Shown piece after piece: positions 1 through 4,510 of a stretch of 5,664 bases of DNA. The stretch is from an uncultured Eubacteriales bacterium. GTDB lineage: Bacteria; Bacillota; Clostridia; Oscillospirales; Oscillospiraceae. Below the pieces are notes generated by a model. It did no database searches, had not been told where the DNA came from, and was given only the letters and a program-made list of their open reading frames with translations. The translations under genes were made by a program, and so were the position numbers. Each line of letters starts with the position of its first letter. Position 1 is the first letter of the stretch. The stretch is taken from positions 1 through 5,664 of the forward strand of contig USAT01000112.1 in the NCBI GenBank assembly GCA_900552725.1. Reading direction: 5' to 3'.

Positions 1-5
1 TTTTG

Positions 6-35
6 CCTACTTTTGCCGCTATTGGCAAAAGTAGG
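6..35. repeat. Perfect 12-bp inverted repeat, possible dispersed palindromic element
   Basis: CCTACTTTTGCC at 6-17 and GGCAAAAGTAGG at 24-35 are exact reverse complements separated by a 6-nt loop (GCTATT). The TTTTGCC motif also occurs just before, at 1-7, so the element may extend past the window edge. Neither strand has a T-run after the stem, so it does not look like an intrinsic terminator. It lies beyond the rpsR terminator, in apparently non-coding DNA. I infer that it belongs to a family of mobile or dispersed palindromes, but one copy in one window cannot show this. Confidence 0.6.
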
Positions 36-51
36 TCGCTCCGGAGAGCGA
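36..51. repeat. Second inverted repeat abutting the first
   Basis: TCGCTC at 36-41 and GAGCGA at 46-51 form a perfect 6-bp stem around a CGGA tetraloop. The element starts at the base directly after the first inverted repeat ends, so the two hairpins are tandem with no spacer. It is followed by a purine/pyrimidine-skewed stretch (AACTCCTCCC, then six A's). It has no coding potential that I can support. Together with 6-35 it looks like one composite structured element. Confidence 0.5.
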
Positions 52-75
52 AACTCCTCCCAAAAAATCCACACA

Positions 76-107
76 AAAAAGCTCCACCCGGATAGGTGGA
101 GCTTTTT
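76..107 (-). terminator. Intrinsic terminator of the rpsF-ssb-rpsR operon
   Basis: AAAAAGCTCCACC (76-88) and GGTGGAGCTTTTT (95-107) form a perfect 13-bp stem with a 6-nt loop. Read on the minus strand, the GC-rich stem ends in a run of T's and a second T-run lies a few bases on (62-67). The hairpin begins 17 nt after the rpsR stop codon. The plus strand also ends in five T's, so the structure could work in both directions, but only the minus-strand side has a gene running into it here. Confidence 0.9.
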
Positions 108-124
108 GTTGCGTATTGTTCGTC

Positions 125-376
125 TTACTCGGTGACGAAGGGCAGCAGGGCGATCTGACGGGCGCGCTTGATGGCCTCGGTCAGCTGGCGCTGATGCATA
201 GCGCAGGTACCGGTGGTGCGGCGAGGCAGGATCTTGGAGCGCTCGCTGATGAAGCGACGCAGCTTGGCAGCATCCTTATAATCAATATGCTCGCACTTAT
301 CCACGCAGAACTGGCAAACCTTCTTCCGCTTGCGGACGCCGCCGCGTGCGGGTCTGTTTTCACGTTCCATAGCCAT
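125..376 (-). CDS. rpsR: 30S ribosomal protein S18 (zinc-binding C+ form)
   Basis: This is an 83-residue protein, about the usual bacterial S18 length. S18 binds the small-subunit platform as a heterodimer with S6. The basic N-terminus (RKRKK near residue 15) and the core from YKDAAKLRRFISERSKIL to TGTCAMHQRQL and IKRARQIALLPF are typical. Four potential zinc ligands are visible: Cys21 and Cys24 (CQFC), Cys58 and His61 (CAMH). This marks the C+ form; many bacteria also carry cysteine-less paralogues used in zinc shortage, and none is seen here. The start is fixed by AAGGAGGA at 384-391, 7 nt upstream. A second Met at residue 3 is a less well spaced alternative. It is the last gene of the S6 operon, 46 nt after ssb, and is followed by a strong terminator. 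Confidence 0.98.
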   Translation of the reverse strand: MAMERENRPARGGVRKRKKVCQFCVDKCEHIDYKDAAKLRRFISERSKILPRRTTGTCAMHQRQLTEAIKRARQIALLPFVTE

Positions 377-422
377 GGAATAGTCCTCCTTATCGTATTA
401 TTGGTGTGTCCTGGAACACGGA

Positions 423-893
423 TCAGAACGGCAGGTCGCCGTCCTCGTCGTCGATCTCGGCAAAATCGCCGCCCACGGGCGCGGCATAGCCGCCGGTGGG
501 TGCGCTGTAAGCGGGTGCGCTGGGCGCGGCATAGGCCGGGCCGTCGTTGAACGAACCGCCATTGCCGCCGCTGGGCCGGCTGTCGCCGAAATACACGTTG
601 TCGGCAATAACCTCCGCGCTGCGGCGCTTATTGCCGTCTCTGTCCTGCCAATCGCGGATCTGCAAACGGCCCTCCACAACGGCCATGCGGCCCTTGGTGA
701 AGTACTTGGCGACGAACTCAGCAGTGCTGCGCCACGCAACCACGTCGATGAAATCCGTTTCCTTCTCGCCGGACTGGGACTTGAAATCACGGTCCACCGC
801 CAGGGAGAAGCTGGTGACAGGGGTCCCGGACTGCGTGCGGCGCAGCTCGGGGTCACGGGTCAGGCGACCCATGATGAAGATCTTGTTGAGCAT
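423..893 (-). CDS. ssb: Single-stranded DNA-binding protein
   Basis: A 156-residue SSB that coats single-stranded DNA during replication, recombination and repair, normally as a homotetramer. Residues 1 to about 105 form the OB-fold, with the typical start MLNKIFIMGRLTRDPELR, the core TPVTSFSLAVDRDFK, and TDFIDVVAWRSTAEFVAKYFTKG followed by MAVVEGRLQIRDWQDRDG. Residues 106-140 are a flexible Gly/Ala/Pro/Ser linker with loose repeats of AYxAP type. The C-terminus is the acidic tip DDEDGDLPF, the docking site for SSB partner proteins. The ribosome binding site AAGGAGG (899-905) overlaps the rpsF stop codon, and the two genes are only 10 nt apart, which suggests translational coupling. The position between rpsF and rpsR is the classic Bacillota arrangement. 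Confidence 0.98.
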   Translation of the reverse strand: MLNKIFIMGRLTRDPELRRTQSGTPVTSFSLAVDRDFKSQSGEKETDFIDVVAWRSTAEFVAKYFTKGRMAVVEGRLQIRDWQDRDGNKRRSAEVIADNVYFGDSRPSGGNGGSFNDGPAYAAPSAPAYSAPTGGYAAPVGGDFAEIDDEDGDLPF

Positions 894-903
894 GCCGCCC
901 TCC

Positions 904-1200
904 TTACTCGTCCTTGCAGACGATCATGGAACGCATGACACCCTCGGTAATGCCCAGGATACGATCCAGCTCGCGGGGGAATTCCGGCGCGCTGGTGAAG
1001 GACATCAGGACATAATAGCCTTCGGTCTTGTAGTTGATCGCGTAAGCGAGACGACGCTTGCCCCACTCGTCGACGACGACGTTGGAAGCATGCTGTTCAG
1101 CCAGAGCCTGGAACTTTGCCACGATCGCGGCAACAGCCTCCTCACCCTGTGCAGGGTCGATGATGTAAACGACCTCATAGTTGGCGGAAATCTTAGCCAT
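904..1200 (-). CDS. rpsF: 30S ribosomal protein S6
   Basis: A 98-residue S6, the partner of S18 on the platform of the small ribosomal subunit. Family features are the first beta strand NYEVVYIIDP, the mid-protein motif DEWGKRRLAYAINYKTEGYYVLMSF, and the final segment PRELDRILGITEGVMRSMIV. There is no long acidic tail like the one in Escherichia coli S6, as expected for Bacillota. The start is supported by AAGGAGG at 1210-1216, 9 nt upstream of the ATG. It is the first gene of the rpsF-ssb-rpsR operon, with its own promoter at 1291-1318 and a structured leader. By analogy with other bacteria, the S6:S18 pair may bind that leader and repress the operon; this is inferred, not shown. Confidence 0.98.
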   Translation of the reverse strand: MAKISANYEVVYIIDPAQGEEAVAAIVAKFQALAEQHASNVVVDEWGKRRLAYAINYKTEGYYVLMSFTSAPEFPRELDRILGITEGVMRSMIVCKDE

Positions 1201-1284
1201 ACTTTTGCACCTCCTTCTGGACTAATGGCCCCTATTCCTTGATAGGAGCAAGGATTTGCCCGCGACTTGCCATAATACGCGAGC
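1201..1284 (-). promoter_or_regulatory. Structured 5' leader of rpsF, candidate S6:S18 autoregulatory site
   Basis: The transcript expected from the promoter at 1291-1318 has a leader of about 84 nt. On the minus strand GCTCCTAT (1242-1249) can pair with ATAGGGGC (1228-1235) in an 8-bp stem with one wobble and a 6-nt loop. CCTTG (1249-1253) can instead pair with CAAGG (1237-1241). The two cannot form together because they share bases. CTCCT (1244-1248) could also pair with AGGAG inside the ribosome binding site. S6:S18 leaders are known before rpsF in many bacteria, but I do not see a clear CCG-bulge signature here, so the assignment is tentative. Confidence 0.35.
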
Positions 1285-1290
1285 CTAATT

Positions 1291-1318
1291 ATTTTACCAT
1301 TCCTGCGGAAAAAGTCAA
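1291..1318 (-). promoter_or_regulatory. Sigma-A-like promoter of the rpsF operon
   Basis: On the minus strand TTGACT (1313-1318) is followed after 16 nt by TAAAAT (1291-1296). A TGG directly before the -10 box gives an extended -10. The surroundings are AT-rich in otherwise GC-rich DNA. The -35 hexamer contains the TGA stop codon of queT (1315-1317), so the promoter begins inside the upstream gene. The predicted transcription start is near 1284. Confidence 0.75.
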
Positions 1319-1824
1319 TCTTTTTTTTGCAATTCCCTGAAATATTTCGTTTTTTCCAGCGCTTTGAGCAGCAAAAGGCCCAGAACGTAGCACACAACCG
1401 CCTCACTGACGGCCAGCGAGCAGGCGTTATACCAGAATGCCGCCATGAATGCCTTGGTAAAGCCGGTCTGCTCAAAGGCCAGCAGGCCGCCCACCAGCAC
1501 CATGTTTACCACCACCGGCGGCAGGGCGGCCAGATAGCGGCTGCGGCAACGGGAGGTAAGCCACGCGGCGATCAGCGTGGCAAGGGAGCCGATGATAATG
1601 TCCAGCAGCCCATAGGGACTGAAAATATTGGCGATCAGACAGCCCACGAACAGGCCGCCCACCGCCTCGGGAAACAGAAACGGCGTCAGGCACAGCGCCT
1701 CGGAAAAGCGGAACTGAATGGGGCCGAAGGTCAGCCCGAATACGGAGCCGAAGATGGCCATCACGGCATAGGCCGCGCCGATCATGCCGGCCACGGCCAG
1801 CCTGCGTGTGGTGAGATTCTTCAT
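1315..1824 (-). CDS. queT: QueT-family transporter, predicted queuosine-precursor ECF S-component
   Basis: A 169-residue, very hydrophobic protein with about five to six membrane segments. It matches the QueT family (formerly DUF988), substrate-binding components of energy-coupling factor transporters proposed to import queuosine precursors such as preQ0 or preQ1. The family block is clear at residues 30-90: FGPIQFRFSEALCLTPFLFP, then EAVGGLFVGCLIANIFSPYG and LLDIIIGSLATLIAAWLTSR. Such proteins usually share an EcfAA'T energising module encoded elsewhere, and none is present here. The substrate is a family prediction. The start ATG overlaps the stop of the preceding gene as ATGA, with GGAGG at 1832-1836, 7 nt upstream. 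The gene ends in a run of eight A's encoding Gln-Lys-Lys, and its stop codon lies inside the rpsF promoter. I see no preQ1 riboswitch, and an internal operon position leaves no room for one. Confidence 0.88.
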   Translation of the reverse strand: MKNLTTRRLAVAGMIGAAYAVMAIFGSVFGLTFGPIQFRFSEALCLTPFLFPEAVGGLFVGCLIANIFSPYGLLDIIIGSLATLIAAWLTSRCRSRYLAALPPVVVNMVLVGGLLAFEQTGFTKAFMAAFWYNACSLAVSEAVVCYVLGLLLLKALEKTKYFRELQKKD

Positions 1825-2453
1825 CCCGTCACCTCCAGAATCAGCGTCAGACTGCCCTCGACACCGTACAGGGCGTCCACCGTCCGGCCCAGCTCCTGCG
1901 CCTGCTGCTCGGTTAGGACATAGATGTAACGGTCGGTTTCAGTTTTCGCGGGCTGGATGTCCACCGCGTCCAGCGCCGCCTTGGCATCCTTGGCGTCCTG
2001 TCCCACCAGGGTCAGAGCCTGAACGGTTTTGGCGCTGCCGGTCATCTGCTTCCAGTTTTCGCTGTTGTCCTGGCTCTTGTCCGACATGCCGTTTCCTACG
2101 GCGGGCTCATCGGTAAGATAGATGCTGCCGCCCTCCTGGCTCCGGGGCGCCCCGTCGGCGTCGGCCCCCATAGATGCTTCCGGCGCGGCGCTGTCGGCAG
2201 AGGCTGCCTGGTCAGCAGCGGAACTGCCCATGCCGCCCGTCACCAGCGGTATGGCCACGGCGATCACCGCGCAGGCGGCCACCGCCGCCAGCAGCTTGAT
2301 CACCGGCTGCTTCCGCAGGGGCTTTTCCTGGGGTGTGCGGCGCACCTGCTCCATGAGCCGCGCCGTGAAATCCTCGGAGGGTGCGGCATCGGACGCCAGA
2401 GCATCCCGCAGAAGCTCATCAAATACGTCGTTTTCCCGTTCGTTGTTCTTCAT
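1821..2453 (-). CDS. Probable one-pass membrane anti-sigma factor, no zinc motif
   Basis: A 210-residue protein with the layout of a transmembrane anti-sigma factor. It has a cytoplasmic N-terminal part (residues 1-48) with a predicted helical stretch FDELLRDALASDAAPSEDFTARLMEQVRRT split by a short loop. One membrane helix follows at about 51-71 (VIKLLAAVAACAVIAVAIPL), with basic residues on the cytoplasmic side. Next is a disordered Ala/Ser/Asp/Gly-rich extracytoplasmic segment (75-138) and a compact C-terminal domain (140-210) with alternating predicted strands and helices ending SLTLILEVTG. There is no His-x3-Cys-x2-Cys zinc motif; the only Cys is in the membrane helix. The function is inferred mainly from its four-base overlap with the sigma factor gene upstream. 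The start has AAAGGAGG at 2461-2468, 7 nt away. A membrane lipoprotein-like or unrelated sensor cannot be excluded. Confidence 0.72.
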   Translation of the reverse strand: MKNNERENDVFDELLRDALASDAAPSEDFTARLMEQVRRTPQEKPLRKQPVIKLLAAVAACAVIAVAIPLVTGGMGSSAADQAASADSAAPEASMGADADGAPRSQEGGSIYLTDEPAVGNGMSDKSQDNSENWKQMTGSAKTVQALTLVGQDAKDAKAALDAVDIQPAKTETDRYIYVLTEQQAQELGRTVDALYGVEGSLTLILEVTG

Positions 2454-3049
2454 GGCCGCGCCTCCTTTCCTTTTGTTTCTGTATGTATGACGCTCCCCGC
2501 GCCGAAAAGGTTCCCGCTTTTTGACAAAATCTCTTTGAGCTGTGCTTTGGCCCGGTTCAGCCGGGATTTCACCGTGCCGGAGGGCAGCTTCAGCACCGCG
2601 CCGATCTCCTCATAGCTCAGCTCCTCCATGAACCGCAGCACCACCACTTCACGCTGCTCCGGCGCAAGCTGCAGAATGGCATCGCGGACGATCTCCCGCT
2701 GCTCCGACTGCTCCGCCTGCTGCTGGGGACTGGGCGCGGGGTCGGCGGCACTGACCTCGGTGATGTCGTCGGCGGCGATCTGCCGCTTTTCCCGCCGCAT
2801 CAGGTCGATGGCGGCGTGGGTGGTCAGTTGATAGAGCCAGGTGGAAAACTGGCTCTCCCCCCGGAAGTTGGGCAGGGCTTTCCATGCCGACAGGAACGCC
2901 TCCTGGGCCACTTCGTCGGCGTCGGCCTCGCTGCCGCACATGCGCAGGGCCAGCCGGAATACCTGCTCCCGATAGGCCACCACCAGTTGTTCAAAGGCGT
3001 CGGCGTCTCCCCGCCGTGCCCGTGCGATGATCTTCTCCTGATCCTTCAT
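2450..3049 (-). CDS. ECF-type (group 4) RNA polymerase sigma factor
   Basis: A 199-residue sigma factor of the extracytoplasmic-function class. Region 2 spans about residues 10-90, with DAFEQLVVAYREQVFRLALR, the core-binding segment DADEVAQEAFLSAWKAL and the promoter-melting and -10 recognition segment FSTWLYQLTTHAAIDLMRREK. A Gln/Glu/Ala-rich linker (95-118) lacks the sequence of region 3. Region 4 (about 122-172) contains LAPEQREVVVLRFMEELSYE and a helix-turn-helix, EEIGAVLKLPSGTVKSRLNRA, that reads the -35 element. A C-terminal tail of about 25 residues follows. It most resembles the RpoE/SigW-like ECF group, but the exact subgroup is not decidable by eye. The start overlaps the dusB stop as ATGA, with GAGGG about 7 nt upstream. 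The next gene, also overlapping by four bases, is the likely cognate anti-sigma factor. No ECF-type autoregulatory promoter with an AAC -35 motif is visible ahead of the operon. Confidence 0.95.
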   Translation of the reverse strand: MKDQEKIIARARRGDADAFEQLVVAYREQVFRLALRMCGSEADADEVAQEAFLSAWKALPNFRGESQFSTWLYQLTTHAAIDLMRREKRQIAADDITEVSAADPAPSPQQQAEQSEQREIVRDAILQLAPEQREVVVLRFMEELSYEEIGAVLKLPSGTVKSRLNRAKAQLKEILSKSGNLFGAGSVIHTETKGKEARP

Positions 3050-4014
3050 TTCAAATCCCTCTTGATGCCCGCCGTTACGCGGTACACGTCCTCCATGGTG
3101 TTCATCCGAACGATCTGATCCTTATAGTAGTTGGCGTGGGGCACGCCCTTGAGATACCAGGCGTAGTGCCGCCGGGCCTCCAGAATGGCCACCCGCTCCC
3201 CCTTGTCCTCCCGGGCGATCTCGATCTGCCGCACCGCCAGGTCGCACCGCTCAGAAAGCGGCGGCAGAGGCGGAATGGGATTTCCCTCCAGCGCCGCGGC
3301 GCACTGCTGAAAGAGCCACGGGTTCCCGAAGCAGCCCCGGCCGATCATGGCCATATCCGCCCCGGTAAATTGCAGGATCCGCAGGCAGTCCTCCGCCGAA
3401 AACACGTCGCCGTTGGCGATGACGGGGATGGACACAGCCTCCTTCACCTCCCGGATGGTGACCCAGTCGGCCTGGCCGCCGTACATCTGGGCCCGGGTGC
3501 GTCCGTGGACGGCCAGTGCCGCCACGCCCACCTGCTCCAGCAGCTTCGCCAGCTCCACGGCGTTGATGCTGCCCTTGTCCCAGCCCCGGCGCATCTTCAC
3601 CGTCACCGGCACGGGACTGGCCTTCACCACCGCCTCGGCGATGCGGGCGGCCTTTTCCGGGTCCTTCATCAGGGCCGAGCCGTCGCCGTTGGAGACCACC
3701 TTCCCCACGGGGCAGCCCATGTTGATGTCGATGACCTCCGCGCCGGACACCTCCGCCGCGATCACCGCCGCCTCGGCCATGCAGGTAATGTCACTGCCGA
3801 AGATCTGGGCCGCCGCCGGATGCTCATTGGGGGCCATCTTCAGCAGGGTGCGGCTCTTTTTATCCTGATAGCACAGCGCCTTGGCGCTGACCAGCTCCGT
3901 ACAGGAGTAGCCCGCCCCCAGTTCACGGCAGATCTGCCGGAACGCCATGTCCGTCACCCCCGCCATAGGCGCCAGGGCAAGCCGGGAGGCCACCTCCACA
4001 TTTCCGATCCTCAT
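3046..4014 (-). CDS. dusB: tRNA-dihydrouridine synthase (DusB family)
   Basis: A 322-residue FMN enzyme that reduces specific uridines of tRNA to dihydrouridine using NAD(P)H. The TIM-barrel N-terminus has the FMN-binding APMAGVTDMAFR. The catalytic loop is DINMGCPVGKVVSNGDGSAL with Cys101 as the proton donor. Further active-site motifs are VTVKMRRGW (Lys140), HGRTRAQMY (His170), IANGDV (199-204) and MIGRGCFGNPWLF (223-235). The C-terminal helical domain carries RRHYAWYLKGVPHA. The reading frame is open further upstream, but I chose the ATG at 4012-4014 because GGAGG lies at 4025-4029, 10 nt away, because MRIGNVEVASRLALAPMAGV is the normal family start and length, and because the longer version would run across a terminator and promoter. 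It is the first gene of a four-gene unit with the ECF sigma, putative anti-sigma and queT genes. Confidence 0.96.
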   Translation of the reverse strand: MRIGNVEVASRLALAPMAGVTDMAFRQICRELGAGYSCTELVSAKALCYQDKKSRTLLKMAPNEHPAAAQIFGSDITCMAEAAVIAAEVSGAEVIDINMGCPVGKVVSNGDGSALMKDPEKAARIAEAVVKASPVPVTVKMRRGWDKGSINAVELAKLLEQVGVAALAVHGRTRAQMYGGQADWVTIREVKEAVSIPVIANGDVFSAEDCLRILQFTGADMAMIGRGCFGNPWLFQQCAAALEGNPIPPLPPLSERCDLAVRQIEIAREDKGERVAILEARRHYAWYLKGVPHANYYKDQIVRMNTMEDVYRVTAGIKRDLK

Positions 4015-4062
4015 AGGGTCATATCCTCCGTGTAAAATGCATATCGTAAAGCATGTCCGCAC

Positions 4063-4091
4063 ATTATACCATATCTTTTCCCAGAAAAAAA
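4063..4091 (-). promoter_or_regulatory. Extended -10 promoter of the dusB-sigma-anti-sigma-queT operon
   Basis: On the minus strand a perfect TATAAT (4063-4068) is preceded by TGG, giving an extended -10. The region where a -35 would lie (4086-4091) reads TTTTTT, a poor match, as is usual for extended -10 promoters. The predicted start is near 4056, leaving a leader of about 42 nt before the dusB ATG. The -35 region is the T-tract of the preceding terminator. The housekeeping-type sequence suggests that the ECF sigma gene is expressed at a basal level rather than solely by autoregulation. Confidence 0.75.
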
Positions 4092-4117
4092 GAGGGCGGA
4101 CGACAACTCGTCCGCCC
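4085..4117 (-). terminator. Intrinsic terminator after the spoIIE-adjacent small gene
   Basis: On the minus strand GGGCGGACGA (4108-4117) pairs perfectly with TCGTCCGCCC (4094-4103) around a GTTG tetraloop. The 10-bp stem is followed by TCTTTTTTT (4085-4093). There is no T-run on the plus-strand side, so it acts only on leftward transcription. It lies 62 nt after the stop codon at 4180 and separates the spoIIE side from the dusB operon. Confidence 0.92.
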
Positions 4118-4157
4118 CAAATGAGGAGAAAATGTGGAAAGAAAGTCAACAAATGTT

Positions 4158-4178
4158 GTACAGCTTGAATAGCCGTAC
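4158..4178 (-). other. 3'-UTR hairpin right after the small gene
   Basis: Directly after the stop codon the minus strand reads GTACGGCT (4171-4178), a 5-nt loop, then AGCTGTAC (4158-4165), giving an 8-bp stem with one wobble pair. A smaller CAAC/GTTG hairpin follows at 4147-4158 and shares one base with it. Neither is followed by a T-run, so these are not intrinsic terminators; the true terminator lies further on at 4085-4117. They may stabilise the 3' end or be chance. Confidence 0.3.
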
Positions 4179-4179
4179 C

Positions 4180-4446
4180 TTACAGCAGCGCCACGGCGGC
4201 CCAGATGGCCCCGATGACGGCGCTGCCCGCCGCCATCCACAGCGGCGGCGTCATGTGAAGGCTGCGCTGGGGGATACCGTGGGTGCGGGCATAGCTTTTG
4301 GCCACGCGGACGGCCTGATCCACCAGCTGCTGCTGGTTGACCCCCGCGCCGTCGCTGCTGAGAACGAAGATCGCCTGTTCAAAGATCTGCGGATCAGGGC
4401 TGTCCACCACAATGACCCGGCGGGAAACACCTTTTACCAAAACCAT
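4180..4446 (-). CDS. Small tail-anchored membrane protein of unknown function
   Basis: An 88-residue protein I cannot assign to a characterised family. The N-terminal part (residues 3-60) is soluble: a strand-like KGVSRRVIVVDSPDP, then FEQAIFVLSSDGAGVN, then a helix QQQLVDQAVRVAKSYAR. Residues 68-88 (PPLWMAAGSAVIGAIWAAVA and LL) form one membrane helix that ends at the last residue, so the protein should be tail-anchored with the bulk in the cytoplasm. I loosely recall similar short proteins in gut Clostridia under uninformative names; this is unverified. The gene follows spoIIE by 58 nt on the same strand and has its own terminator. The reading frame is open upstream into spoIIE, but AAGGAGG at 4449-4455 places the start here, at the ATG (4444-4446) or at TTG (4438-4440). 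The location beside spoIIE hints at sporulation or envelope work, but this is inference only. Confidence 0.75.
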   Translation of the reverse strand: MVLVKGVSRRVIVVDSPDPQIFEQAIFVLSSDGAGVNQQQLVDQAVRVAKSYARTHGIPQRSLHMTPPLWMAAGSAVIGAIWAAVALL

Positions 4447-4448
4447 AC

Positions 4449-4455
4449 CCTCCTT
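4449..4455 (-). promoter_or_regulatory. Ribosome binding site that puts the start codon in doubt
   Basis: AAGGAGG lies only 2 nt before the ATG at 4444-4446, which is unusually close. A TTG at 4438-4440, in frame and 8 nt away, has ideal spacing and would give a protein starting Met-Val-Lys-Gly-Val-Ser-Arg-Arg. The TTG start may therefore be the real one, making the protein 86 residues. Confidence 0.55.
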
Positions 4456-4479
4456 GCGCGTCTCACATGTGTTATGATG

Positions 4480-4510
4480 AGAGTATGTCCCGGCCGCGGG
4501 CCAGTTATAC
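4480..4510 (-). promoter_or_regulatory. Weak candidate SigE-like (mother-cell) promoter
   Basis: On the minus strand GTATAAC (4504-4510) and CATACTCT (4480-4487) are 16 nt apart. They resemble the Bacillus SigE consensus: an ATA core at -35 and CATACAnT at -10, the latter matching in about six of eight positions. The predicted transcript would start about 25 nt before the small gene, and the -35 overlaps the spoIIE stop codon. The match is imperfect and could be chance; read-through from spoIIE is an equally good explanation for expression. Confidence 0.2.

Noticed and set aside
547..1242. Plus-strand open frame opposite ssb and rpsF
   Set aside because: It runs antisense to two certain genes and through their junction, with no family resemblance.
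1825..2453. preQ1 riboswitch controlling queT
   Set aside because: queT begins inside the stop codon of the preceding gene, and the upstream sequence is coding, so no riboswitch leader can be placed there.
3136..4035. Long plus-strand open frame of about 300 codons opposite dusB
   Set aside because: It is the antisense shadow of a GC-rich gene: His, Arg, Gly and Leu-rich composition, no recognisable domain, and the minus-strand frame encodes an unmistakable DusB.
4015..4152. N-terminal extension of the dusB reading frame by 46 codons
   Set aside because: It would cross a clear terminator hairpin and an extended -10 promoter, has no ribosome binding site, and adds residues not found at the start of the DusB family.
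4491..4500. GC-rich palindrome-like stretch after spoIIE as a terminator
   Set aside because: The stem is only about four base pairs and no T-run follows on the minus strand.
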